A stretch of 64,000 nt of DNA from Pedobacter africanus (lineage in GTDB: Bacteria; Bacteroidota; Bacteroidia; Sphingobacteriales; Sphingobacteriaceae): contig NZ_FWXT01000002.1 in the NCBI RefSeq assembly GCF_900176535.1, positions 496,001-560,000 on the forward strand, read 5' to 3'. Positions 24,030 through 32,501 of the stretch are shown here, in pieces (within the stretch, counting starts at the first letter, position 1; each line of letters opens with the position of its first letter). Under the pieces are notes generated by a model. The model was not told the origin of the DNA. It was given only the letters and a program-made list of their open reading frames with translations, and ran no database searches. Position numbers and translations under genes: made by a program.

Positions 24030-25121
24030 ATGGATACGAATAAACCCAGCACCGCAATTCTGCAGACAAAACCACATTTTAATATTCTGGACGGTTTAAG
24101 GGGCGTTGCTGCCCTGGCCGTTGTGGTATTTCATTTTATGGAATGGGCCTATTCCGATTTCAGCACAAATTTTATTGCGCATGGCTTCCTTGCGGTTGAT
24201 TTCTTCTTTTGCCTTTCGGGATTTGTGATCGGATATGCTTATGACGACCGGATAGCACAGATGGGCGTTCTGGAATTTTTTAAATCGAGGATCATACGGC
24301 TGCACCCCTTGGTGATAGCCGGATCAGTATTGGGCCTCCTGGCATTGTTGTTTGACCCATTTGCCGGAAGCCCCGAAGCTTACAACACAGGTAAGATTGC
24401 CCTCTTATTTTTGTGCTCGGCATTCCTTATTCCTTTACCCTTAATGGCCGACCGTGGGTTTAACCTGTTTGGCTTAAACGCCCCCTCATGGTCCTTGTTT
24501 TGGGAGTATATGGCCAATATAGTTTATGCATTGATACTCTGTAAGCTCAGCCGCAGGTACCTGTGGCTATTGGTCATCATTTCGTCAGGGGCGCTTTGTG
24601 TGGTAGCTTACCGTTCCGGTAATTTGCTGGGTGGCTGGAGTGGCCCAACGTTTTGGGATGGAGGGGCCCGGATTTCTTACTCTTTTTTAGCTGGGCTTCT
24701 GGTTTACCGTTCAAACTGGATCATCAAAAACAAACTTGGATTTATTGGCTTGTCTGTATTGCTGTCCCTGGCTTTTGTTATGCCATTTTCTAAATGGAAC
24801 TGGGTAACTGAACCTTTGGTAGTACTGTTTTACTTTCCTTTGCTCATCGCTTTGGGAGCGGGCGCTACTTTAACACCCGGCTTACAAAAGCTTTGTGTCT
24901 TTTCGGGAAAGGTATCTTACCCCTTGTATATGACGCATTATGCAGTTTTATGGATGTTTGGCAATTATTACACCAATCATAAGCCTGGCACGATACAGCT
25001 GACGTTAATTATTATTGCCGGCATGATCTTGCTTACCGGGGCAGCTTACCTGGTAATGGTGCTTTACGATATCCCCCTGAGGAAATATCTAAACAATAAA
25101 CGCCTGCAATGGAAAAAATGA
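24030..25121 (+). CDS. Acyltransferase 3 family protein
   Basis: A 363-residue integral membrane acyltransferase (family 3) with about ten helices. The N-terminal motif NILDGLRGVAALAVVVFHF carries the conserved DGLRG and the active-site His, and SRIIRLHPLVIAG contains the R-x10-H type element. Later helices include VSYPLYMTHYAVLWMF, which is typical of the family (S-x-Y-x-H). These enzymes O-acylate sugars or glycolipids at the membrane. No neighbouring sugar biosynthesis genes are present, so the substrate is unknown. It stands alone, 138 bases before the condensin operon. Confidence 0.85.
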   Translation: MDTNKPSTAILQTKPHFNILDGLRGVAALAVVVFHFMEWAYSDFSTNFIAHGFLAVDFFFCLSGFVIGYAYDDRIAQMGVLEFFKSRIIRLHPLVIAGSVLGLLALLFDPFAGSPEAYNTGKIALLFLCSAFLIPLPLMADRGFNLFGLNAPSWSLFWEYMANIVYALILCKLSRRYLWLLVIISSGALCVVAYRSGNLLGGWSGPTFWDGGARISYSFLAGLLVYRSNWIIKNKLGFIGLSVLLSLAFVMPFSKWNWVTEPLVVLFYFPLLIALGAGATLTPGLQKLCVFSGKVSYPLYMTHYAVLWMFGNYYTNHKPGTIQLTLIIIAGMILLTGAAYLVMVLYDIPLRKYLNNKRLQWKK

Positions 25122-25246
25122 AAATTTATGGGCAGGAAGGCTATGTTCAGCACCCCAAATATTTTACTAAAGGTTTGTAAAATAGCTGCTTAATCAGATT
25201 GCGTATTGAATTTAATAATTATTTAACATCAGCCATCGAAATTCTT

Positions 25247-25254
25247 TAGTTTTG
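25247..25254 (+). promoter_or_regulatory. -7 element of the MksF-MksE-MksB operon
   Basis: TAGTTTTG matches TAnnTTTG. Transcription would begin near 25261, so an ATG at 25284 gives a leader of about 23 bases, one reason I chose that start. A TTTA at 25222-25225 is a poor -33 match. Confidence 0.4.
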
Positions 25255-25283
25255 GAGCATTGTGTTTTATGATTTTGATGCCT

Positions 25284-26744
25284 ATGGTGAACAATGAAAA
25301 AATAATAGAAGTTTTAAATTCCTCACCCAGCGTAGGGATGCTGAAGCTGCGCAACAGGGAAATAGTAATCGAATTTTTAATTGAGACTTTTATCAATGGG
25401 CAAGCTGTTGTATCGTCGGATCAGATCCATAACCAATTGGCCGATTACCTGGATTATAAACAGGTAGAACTTGACGAAGATATCGATATTGAGGTATTTG
25501 ATACTTATGAAGTAAAAGCCAGGAAATATATACGGAAGTGGACAGATAGTGGTTATCTGACGAATTACCAGGACGACAAAGGCGAGGTGTTTTACGAACT
25601 CTCTGCCCATGCCAGCAAAACGATAGACTGGCTAACGAGCCTGGAGAAAAAAGAGTTTGTTGGGGCCGAATCCAGATTTAAGGATATTTTTAGTCAGCTA
25701 AGGGACCTGGTTGAATTTACGAACGACGATCTGCAAAAGCGCATAGACATTTTAGAGCAGAAGAAACAGGAAATTGAGCAGCAGCTCAATGGCTTACGCA
25801 GCGGCGAAACTGTAAAGGTTTATGAAGACTTTGAAATCATTCCACGTTTTAACCAGCTTAACCAATCGGCAAAGGAGCTACTCTCCGATTTTAAGGAAGT
25901 AGAAGACAATTTCAGGGAAATTACCCGTCATATTTACCTGAAGCACGCTGAAGGAAACCTTACAAAAGACCATATCCTTGAATTTACATTTGATGCACTG
26001 GATGAGCTTAAGGAGAGCCAGCAGGGTAAAAGTTTTTATGCCTTTTGGTCTTTTTTGCTTAACCCAGACTTACAGGAAGAATGGGGGGAACTGAGCAAGT
26101 CGTTGTTTAACCGCCTGGAAGATAAAGATATTGTAGCCGGAGACTTCTTTCTGAAAGACATGAAGAAATTCCTGCACGCCTCCGGACAGAAAGTATATAA
26201 GGCTAACGATAAGATGGCCGAAAAGCTGAGCAGGGTAATCAGGGAAACCGAGCACTCCAAAGTACACGCTACGCGAAACCTGATCCACGAAATCAAAACA
26301 CTCCTCATCGAACTCGGGAAGAAAAAGAAAAAGCCGGACGCCGGCTTTATGCTCGAGGCGGAACCGGAGATCAGTTTACCATTCGACCGTAAGCTTACGC
26401 TGGAGCAAACTGAAGAGATCATGTATAAAAACCGTCCGAAAAGGGCCGATACTGATATCCTGCAGGCCACGCACCTGGTAAAACTGTTCGGACAGAAGCG
26501 CGTAGACAGGGAATTGATCAGAACCAATATCAAAAAGATACTGGCCGATAAAACACAGGCAAGCCTGGCAGAAGTGATTGAAATGACCGGAGGACTTGCT
26601 GAAGGACTGCCCGAGTTGTTTGGCTACCTGTCGGTAAGCAAAGATTTTAAGCATACCATTAATAAAGACAAAGTAGAGCGGATCTTATTTGATCGTGAGG
26701 CCCGCAAATCTATTCATATACCCGAAGTAATATTAACTAAATGA
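25284..26744 (+). CDS. mksF: Condensin kleisin subunit MksF/JetA (DUF3375)
   Basis: A 486-residue kleisin-like protein of the DUF3375 family, the first gene of MksFEB and Wadjet JetABCD operons. The N-terminal winged helix (SVGMLKLRNREIVIEFLIETF), a middle coiled coil (TNDDLQKRIDILEQKKQEIEQQL, about residues 150-185) and a C-terminal region ending DKVERILFDREARKSIH fit the family. In-frame ATGs also occur at 25269 and 25278. The last codons overlap the ATG of the next gene (ATGA), which signals translational coupling. It should bridge the heads of the SMC-like subunit encoded third in the operon. No nuclease subunit is encoded here. Confidence 0.8.
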   Translation: MVNNEKIIEVLNSSPSVGMLKLRNREIVIEFLIETFINGQAVVSSDQIHNQLADYLDYKQVELDEDIDIEVFDTYEVKARKYIRKWTDSGYLTNYQDDKGEVFYELSAHASKTIDWLTSLEKKEFVGAESRFKDIFSQLRDLVEFTNDDLQKRIDILEQKKQEIEQQLNGLRSGETVKVYEDFEIIPRFNQLNQSAKELLSDFKEVEDNFREITRHIYLKHAEGNLTKDHILEFTFDALDELKESQQGKSFYAFWSFLLNPDLQEEWGELSKSLFNRLEDKDIVAGDFFLKDMKKFLHASGQKVYKANDKMAEKLSRVIRETEHSKVHATRNLIHEIKTLLIELGKKKKKPDAGFMLEAEPEISLPFDRKLTLEQTEEIMYKNRPKRADTDILQATHLVKLFGQKRVDRELIRTNIKKILADKTQASLAEVIEMTGGLAEGLPELFGYLSVSKDFKHTINKDKVERILFDREARKSIHIPEVILTK

Positions 26745-27313
26745 GCAATTTGCAAAATAGGCTGAAACCCTATTCCAAAGCAGTGGTTAAACTGCTCAAG
26801 AATGGTACAGTTTACAGCAGTTCGTCTGTATGGGAGGAATTGCTGCACTACCAGGAAGAAATACAGGAATACATCAATGTAATGGGCCTGGAACTGATCG
26901 TAAGAAAAGACGATGGACTGGCCTTTGTAACCCAGTTTGAAGACGAGGATGGGAATACCCTGGGCCTGGTAAGCAGGCGACAGATTGGCTTTGAGGCCTC
27001 TATAGTTCTGGTGGTACTGAGACAGCTGCTGGAAGAATTTGATAACAATCCTACCCAGGTTCAGGCTACAGAGAAATTTATTAGCCACACCGGTATAAGG
27101 GAAGAAGTTGAGCTCTTTCTGCCCGAGAAATACAACCGCGTAAAATTATTGCAGGAACTGGACACTTGTATCAAAAGGCTAACCGAGCTTGGCTACCTGA
27201 AAATTGTGAAACAGGAGGCCGATCCTTTGTACCAGATACAGCGGGTAATTAAAGACAAAGTAACCATAGATATATTGAAAGATTTTAAATTGAAGCTGGA
27301 GGAATATGTATAG
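26741..27313 (+). CDS. mksE: Condensin subunit MksE/JetB (DUF4194)
   Basis: A 190-residue protein of tandem winged helices, the DUF4194/MksE family, which binds the kleisin and stabilises the complex. Visible features are SKAVVKLLKNGTVYSSSSVWEELLHYQEEIQEYINVMGLEL near the start, and a second winged-helix region (VRKDDGLAFVTQFEDEDG, later ELDTCIKRLTELGYLKIVK). It starts in the ATGA overlap with MksF and its end overlaps the start of MksB by 8 bases. The three overlapping genes indicate fixed stoichiometry. Confidence comes mainly from position and length with the family pattern. Confidence 0.75.
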   Translation: MSNLQNRLKPYSKAVVKLLKNGTVYSSSSVWEELLHYQEEIQEYINVMGLELIVRKDDGLAFVTQFEDEDGNTLGLVSRRQIGFEASIVLVVLRQLLEEFDNNPTQVQATEKFISHTGIREEVELFLPEKYNRVKLLQELDTCIKRLTELGYLKIVKQEADPLYQIQRVIKDKVTIDILKDFKLKLEEYV

Positions 27314-30300
27314 TCTGTTTAGCACCAGTTCTGATAAAGCAGGTTTCAGACTGCAATACATGGAAGTATATAACTGGGGTACTTTTGATGGAGAAATTTT
27401 TCGCATTTCGCCTAAAGGGAACAACTCTTTACTTACAGGGGCAAACGCCTCGGGTAAAAGTACTTTTATTGATGCATTGCTAACCTTGCTGGTACCCGTT
27501 AAAAACGACCGGTTCTACAACCAGTCCTCGGGTGCAGAGAAGAAGGGCGACCGTACCGAAGAAAGTTATGTGTACGGCCATTATGGCAATATCCAAAAGG
27601 AAGGAGAAAACAGCACCACAACCCAAAAGCTGCGCGACCATACCGCATATTCGGTTTTGCTGGCCTGTTTCGAAAATACAGACGGACAGGTGGTAACCTT
27701 GTTCCAGCTGCGCTGGTTCAGCAATAATGAGCTGAAACGTTCATTCGGGATTGCCCGTATGCCTCTGGAAATTGAAAAGGATTTTACTCCTTTTGATGGC
27801 AAAGGAAACTGGAAAAAGCGTTTGGAAAAGTTATACAACACCGGGATCCAGAAGAAACGTATAGAGTTCCAGGACGGACCGGTGAAATATGGTGAGCGTA
27901 TGGCCCAGTTGTTAGGGATGCGTTCTGTAAAAGCATCGAGTTTGTTTAACCAGGTGGTTGGTGTAAAGGTTCTGGACGATCTTGATGATTTCATCAGGGT
28001 AAACATGTTGGAGCAGCTGGATGCCGAGTACGAATTTCTGCAGCTGAAAGATAATTTCATGACGCTCATGGAGGCTAAGGTAAATATTGAAAAAGCCAAA
28101 GAGCAGATTGCCCAATTGGTGCCAATCAACGAATTGGCCCTGCAACTGGAAGAAACCGGAAAAAAACTGAAGACACTCGAGGCAGACAAGGAAATAGCTG
28201 TATACTGGTTTACCGCAAAAGGAACGGAACTTACCGCCAAAGAGTTGGAAGCACTGAAGGCCAGAATGACTGTATTGAATGATGAAATTACAGCCTTAAA
28301 GGCCAAGGAAGAAAACCTGAAGATCCAGGAACGCGACCTGGCAATTGCAATAGCCAATGATGAAGTGGAAATGCAGATTGAAAAGCTGGTTGAAGACATT
28401 GCCAAACTGGAACGCAGTCGTGAACAGTCTAAATTCCGGGCCGATAGTTATAATGCACTTGCTTTCGGACTTGGCTTACCCAAAGATCCGAGCCGGTCTG
28501 TATTTGATGAATCGAGGTTGCTGGCAGGGCAGAAGAAAAAAGACTGTGATGCACAACGCCAGGCCGAGGATGAGCTGGTAAGGGCTGCCCGTAATGAAGA
28601 AGACCAGCTTAATAACCAGGTAGAGGAATTGATAACTACGGTGCAGTCACTCCAAAAGAACAAAAACAACATTTCGGGCCGCGAGGCAGACATCAGGGAA
28701 GACATACTAGCCCACATTGGGGCAACTGCCGACGAACTGCCTTTTATTGGTGAGCTGATAAAGGTGCGTGAAGAAGACAACCAATGGGAGCCTGCAATTG
28801 AAAAAGTACTCCATAATTTTGCGTTACGCATTATTGTACCCGAAAAATATTACCGGGAAGTGAACGCCTACGTAAACAGGACCAATCTGCGTGGCCGTAT
28901 CACTTATCAGCGCTACCAGGGCTATACTTCTATGGGCAGTTTACGTCGGCAGGTTTATGAAGACAACCAGCTGGTAAATAAGCTCGAATTTAAAGAATCG
29001 AGCAATTATGCCGAATGGCTGGAAGAGATGATTGCCGGACAATTTGATTATGCCTGTGCTGAAAGCCTGGACGAGTTTAACCAGTTTTCTGAAAAGGCGT
29101 TAACCATAGAAGGGCTGATTAAAGGAGTAAAAGGTAAGCACGAAAAGGATGACAGGGCACATGTATCCCGCAGGGAAAATTTTGTACTGGGATGGGATAA
29201 TAAAGAAAAAATAGGCTTGCTTAAAAAGGAACTGGAGCTCCTGCAACAGCAACAGGAAAAAAATAAGGAGCAGATCAAACGTTTTGTTAAGGGGCTGTCT
29301 GATATTGACCTGACAAAAGACAGATTGTCTACATTCTTATCACAATACAACAGTTTTGACGAAATCAACTGGGCTGTTTTTGCCAATGAGATTCAGCAGA
29401 AAGCTGCCATGAAACAAAACCTGGAGAAAGCCAACAATAAAAACAGGGTTTTAAAAGAGCAGTTCAAATCTGTAAAAGTATTGCTTGGGGCAAATACACA
29501 AGAACTGGAAGTTAAGAACAGGCAGAAATATAAGCAGGAAGACCGGATGGAAGACCTGCAGCATGAGTTGGACAGGCATAGGGCAACACTAGGTATATTC
29601 CGCGAGAAAGAAGTGGATATTTCAGGCTTTGAGGAGGCACACCCACATCTTAAGGAAGTTGATTACGCCGGTTTCACTATTGCGAACGATGCTTTCAGGG
29701 AACACAACCGAAATGAGACCACCCGCCTGGAAAGGGAAAGGAACAGCAAAGAGCATGCTGTAGCCATCAAAATCAATGCCTTCAAACATCCGTCTGAAGA
29801 GATTACCCAGAAGTTTAAAAGCTGGCGTGCCGATGTAAATATGCTGCCGGAGGCTTCAAACCTGGAGTTTATTGGAGAGTATACGAACTTTTTAAAACGC
29901 CTGCAGGAGGATAACCTTCCCAAGCACGAGAAAAAATTTGATGAATACCTGCAGGAAACCATCACCAACAAGATTGCCGATTTCAGGTTGTTTTTTGAGA
30001 ACTGGTCAGATGCCATTAAAGAGAACATCAATGTATTGAATGATGCTTTGCAGGGAATTGACTTTAAAACCAGCCCTAAAACTTATATCCAGTTGGTTAT
30101 TCCGCCAAGGATTAACGAGGATGTCAGGGAATTCAGGGGCTTGCTGCAAAAAGCAATTCCAAATGTTAAAGCAATTGAAAATCTGGCAGACGGCAAGCGG
30201 CAGCATTTTGAAGAACATATTGAGCCACTGATCCACAGATTGGAGAAGGAAGAATGGCGCAAAAAGGTTATGGACGTAAGGGGCTGGTTCTCTTATAAAG

Positions 30301-30707
30301 CCGAAGAGTTTTATAAGGAAACAGGCACCAAATTCAAAACCTACGAAAATATGGGTCAGCTGTCGGGAGGGGAGAAAGCCCAGTTAACCTATACCATTCT
30401 GGGATCGGCAATTGCCTATCAGTTTGGCTTAACCAAAGAAGGACTGCAAACCAATTCTTTCCGGTTTATTGCCATCGACGAAGCCTTTAAGGCCCAGGAC
30501 GAAGAGAAAGCAAGGTTCCTGATTACTTTGTGTAAACAGTTGCACCTGCAACTGCTGGTTGTAACACCAAGTGACAATATCCATATCGTAGAAAATGATA
30601 TTTCATTCGTTCACTTTGCGGAGCGCAGAAATGAACGGAACTCATGGTTATACGATATGCCTATTGAACAGTTCCTGGAGGAACGTGAACAGTTTGGTGC
30701 TGCATAA
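27306..30707 (+). CDS. mksB: SMC-like condensin ATPase MksB/JetC
   Basis: A 1,133-residue SMC-like ATPase. The N-terminal head has Walker A TGANASGKSTFIDALL near residue 43. Long coiled coils (about 230-370 and 620-800, rich in Glu/Lys/Leu heptads) flank a hinge-like segment. The C-terminal head carries the signature LSGGEKAQL near 1017, Walker B FRFIAIDEAF near 1057 and the D-loop after it. GGAGGAAT just before the ATG at 27306 is a rare good ribosome binding site here, and it lies within MksE. Length and order match MksB/JetC. The following gene is on the other strand, so no JetD nuclease completes this operon. Confidence 0.85.
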   Translation: MYSLFSTSSDKAGFRLQYMEVYNWGTFDGEIFRISPKGNNSLLTGANASGKSTFIDALLTLLVPVKNDRFYNQSSGAEKKGDRTEESYVYGHYGNIQKEGENSTTTQKLRDHTAYSVLLACFENTDGQVVTLFQLRWFSNNELKRSFGIARMPLEIEKDFTPFDGKGNWKKRLEKLYNTGIQKKRIEFQDGPVKYGERMAQLLGMRSVKASSLFNQVVGVKVLDDLDDFIRVNMLEQLDAEYEFLQLKDNFMTLMEAKVNIEKAKEQIAQLVPINELALQLEETGKKLKTLEADKEIAVYWFTAKGTELTAKELEALKARMTVLNDEITALKAKEENLKIQERDLAIAIANDEVEMQIEKLVEDIAKLERSREQSKFRADSYNALAFGLGLPKDPSRSVFDESRLLAGQKKKDCDAQRQAEDELVRAARNEEDQLNNQVEELITTVQSLQKNKNNISGREADIREDILAHIGATADELPFIGELIKVREEDNQWEPAIEKVLHNFALRIIVPEKYYREVNAYVNRTNLRGRITYQRYQGYTSMGSLRRQVYEDNQLVNKLEFKESSNYAEWLEEMIAGQFDYACAESLDEFNQFSEKALTIEGLIKGVKGKHEKDDRAHVSRRENFVLGWDNKEKIGLLKKELELLQQQQEKNKEQIKRFVKGLSDIDLTKDRLSTFLSQYNSFDEINWAVFANEIQQKAAMKQNLEKANNKNRVLKEQFKSVKVLLGANTQELEVKNRQKYKQEDRMEDLQHELDRHRATLGIFREKEVDISGFEEAHPHLKEVDYAGFTIANDAFREHNRNETTRLERERNSKEHAVAIKINAFKHPSEEITQKFKSWRADVNMLPEASNLEFIGEYTNFLKRLQEDNLPKHEKKFDEYLQETITNKIADFRLFFENWSDAIKENINVLNDALQGIDFKTSPKTYIQLVIPPRINEDVREFRGLLQKAIPNVKAIENLADGKRQHFEEHIEPLIHRLEKEEWRKKVMDVRGWFSYKAEEFYKETGTKFKTYENMGQLSGGEKAQLTYTILGSAIAYQFGLTKEGLQTNSFRFIAIDEAFKAQDEEKARFLITLCKQLHLQLLVVTPSDNIHIVENDISFVHFAERRNERNSWLYDMPIEQFLEEREQFGAA

Positions 30708-30717
30708 GCAGGCTGCA

Positions 30718-30760
30718 AGCCATAAAAAAGCAGCGCAGATTGCGCTGCTTTTTTATGGCT
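30718..30760. terminator. Perfect 20-bp inverted-repeat terminator, bidirectional
   Basis: The arms at 30718-30737 and 30741-30760 pair perfectly over 20 bases, with a three-base loop (GAT). A-rich and T-rich outer ends provide a U-tract for both strands. It terminates the condensin operon and the convergent VOC gene, and the far arm overlaps that gene's stop codon at 30759-30761. Confidence 0.9.
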
Positions 30761-31145
30761 ATTCCGGTTCGTCTGCAGGCTCCCAAAGTTCAATGACATT
30801 TCCTTCAGGATCGAGTACATGAACAAATTTCCCATATTCATATTCCACAATCTTATCAATAATGGTCACGTTGTCCCTTTTCAATTCCTCTACCAGGGCA
30901 GCAATATTTTCTACGCGGTAATTAATCATAAAGGGTTTGGCAGAAGGATCAAAATACTTGGTATCCTTCGGAAATGTAGACCAAATGGTCGAGCCTTTTT
31001 TTGATGGATCATCGGCTTGTCGCCATTCAAACATTGTTCCATATTCACTGGTGGCCATCCCAAGGTTTTTGGCATACCAATCGTTCATTGCCTGCGGATT
31101 CTCGCATTTAAAAAATACGCCGCCAAGTCCGGTTACTTTTTTCAT
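30759..31145 (-). CDS. VOC superfamily protein (glyoxalase-like)
   Basis: A 128-residue single-chain VOC protein: first module GLGGVFFKCENPQAMNDWYAKNLGM, second module KPFMINYRVENIAALVEELKRDNV and a final strand FVHVLDPEGNVIELWEP. The ending EGN-IELW is characteristic and places the metal-binding Glu. The substrate is unknown. It converges on the condensin operon with a shared terminator and is divergent from the acetyltransferase-like gene, with the palindrome at 31186-31202 between them. Confidence 0.85.
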   Translation of the reverse strand: MKKVTGLGGVFFKCENPQAMNDWYAKNLGMATSEYGTMFEWRQADDPSKKGSTIWSTFPKDTKYFDPSAKPFMINYRVENIAALVEELKRDNVTIIDKIVEYEYGKFVHVLDPEGNVIELWEPADEPE

Positions 31146-31185
31146 CAGTTTTACGTTTTACTATGAATATACGAACAAAAGAATT

Positions 31186-31202
31186 AATGTTAGCCTAACA
31201 TT
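31186..31202. promoter_or_regulatory. 17-bp palindrome in a divergent promoter region
   Basis: AATGTTAG (31186-31193), a central C and CTAACATT (31195-31202) form a perfect palindrome between the VOC gene (start at 31145) and the acetyltransferase-like gene (start at 31248). The position suits an operator acting on both promoters. No regulator gene is adjacent. Confidence 0.45.
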
Positions 31203-31247
31203 CTGTTTCATCTGTACTGCTAAATTCAACCTACTAAAAAGAAGACC

Positions 31248-31766
31248 ATGTTAACAACACCCAAAGGGATCATCGTGGGGAGGGACACGCATTTTGTAAT
31301 AGATACTCCCGGGAATATTGCTGCAGTGTATAAACGCCAGATGCTGGATCTGGTAGATTTGGGCGGTCAAGTCAAGCGGGAACGGGCTGAACCCGGAATA
31401 GAAAATGCACAATTAATAGGATTAACAGTTTATCAGGCGCGGGTAATTGCTACCTGTTGTTTAAAAAATCCGCTTTACGACTACAAACAACAGGTCTTTA
31501 AAAAGGCACAGGCTACCAGAAGTCCGGACTTGTACAATGTAGAGCTGGGTTACATTACTACCCATCCCGATTTTGAGGGTGGAAAGCATTGCCAGCAGCT
31601 GTTAAAAGAGTTTTTCCTTAAAATCAGCCACCTGAATATGTTCGCAACTACCAGAAAGCCCGCAATGAAACATATCCTTGAAAAATACGGCTTTTACCAG
31701 TTGGGTGCGCGTTATGGCGACCAGTTCGATCTGGAGCTGATGTTATATGAGGGGGCTTTTGGATAA
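31248..31766 (+). CDS. GNAT-like acetyltransferase
   Basis: A 172-residue protein with a GNAT-like arrangement: strands and helices through VYQARVIATCCLKNP, a central NVELGYITTHPDFEGGKHCQQLLKEFF (equivalent to the acetyl-CoA loop and helix, with GG in place of the usual QxxGxG/A) and a last part MKHILEKYGFYQLGAR typical of the fold. The CoA-binding loop is not canonical, so activity is inferred. The substrate is unknown. Confidence 0.6.
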   Translation: MLTTPKGIIVGRDTHFVIDTPGNIAAVYKRQMLDLVDLGGQVKRERAEPGIENAQLIGLTVYQARVIATCCLKNPLYDYKQQVFKKAQATRSPDLYNVELGYITTHPDFEGGKHCQQLLKEFFLKISHLNMFATTRKPAMKHILEKYGFYQLGARYGDQFDLELMLYEGAFG

Positions 31767-31807
31767 TGTAATTTTGTTGTTCCGTTCAACAATCTTATTT
31801 TTACCTT

Positions 31808-32470
31808 ATGGTACCAATCAAAATCATCATTACAGGAACCACCGGTATGGTTGGCGAGGGTGTCTTGCTGGAATGCCTTTCAAGCCCGGAAATTGAAGCA
31901 GTACTTAGCGTAAGCCGCAAACCTTCAGGGGTTAAACACCCAAAACTGAAAGAATATATTGTGGCCGATTTTCTGGGCTTGCAAACAGAAGATCCTGAAC
32001 TCAGGGGTTACGATGCTTGTTTCTTTTGCGCGGGTATCAGCAGTATCGGAATGTCTGAAGCTGATTATACCCGGATCACCTACGATACTACGCTACATTT
32101 TGCAAAGGTAGTATCCGGATTAAATCCAAAGATGACTTTTATATATGTAAGCGGAGCAAGTACAGACAGTACAGAAAAAGGCAGGGTAATGTGGGCACGT
32201 GTAAAAGGCCGTACTGAAAATGACCTTCAAAAGCTGCCTTTCGGGAATGTCCATAATTTCCGGCCGGGCATGATGAAAGCTGTTCCCGGGCAGCAGCACC
32301 TGTTAAAACTCTACAAATATTTTGCATGGATGTACCCCATTGTAAAGACCCTGTTCCCCAATTCGGCAAGTACGCTCCGACAGGTTGCTCAGGCAATGAT
32401 CATTTGCGCAACTACAGACATTAGAAAACCCATTCTGGAAGTGAGTGACATCAACTCCATGAAAAAATAA
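31808..32470 (+). CDS. NAD(P)-binding Rossmann-fold protein (epimerase/oxidoreductase-like)
   Basis: A 220-residue protein with an N-terminal nucleotide-binding motif GTTGMVGEGVL (G-x-x-G-x-x-G) near residue 10. YVSGASTDSTEKGRVMWARVKGRTE carries the SDR-like Ser and the catalytic-type K but without a clear YxxxK. The sequence resembles small atypical SDRs annotated as NAD-dependent epimerases or Fmp52-like. It lies in a run of plus-strand genes ending in the zinc alcohol dehydrogenase, 31 bases before it. Its substrate is unknown. Confidence 0.75.
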   Translation: MVPIKIIITGTTGMVGEGVLLECLSSPEIEAVLSVSRKPSGVKHPKLKEYIVADFLGLQTEDPELRGYDACFFCAGISSIGMSEADYTRITYDTTLHFAKVVSGLNPKMTFIYVSGASTDSTEKGRVMWARVKGRTENDLQKLPFGNVHNFRPGMMKAVPGQQHLLKLYKYFAWMYPIVKTLFPNSASTLRQVAQAMIICATTDIRKPILEVSDINSMKK

Positions 32471-32501
32471 ATGATACCTTTATACGATAAAACAGATAGT
32501 T

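Noticed and set aside
25260..30707. A complete Wadjet (JetABCD) defence system
   Set aside because: Only the first three components are present. The next gene is a VOC protein on the opposite strand past a strong terminator, so JetD is not in this window.
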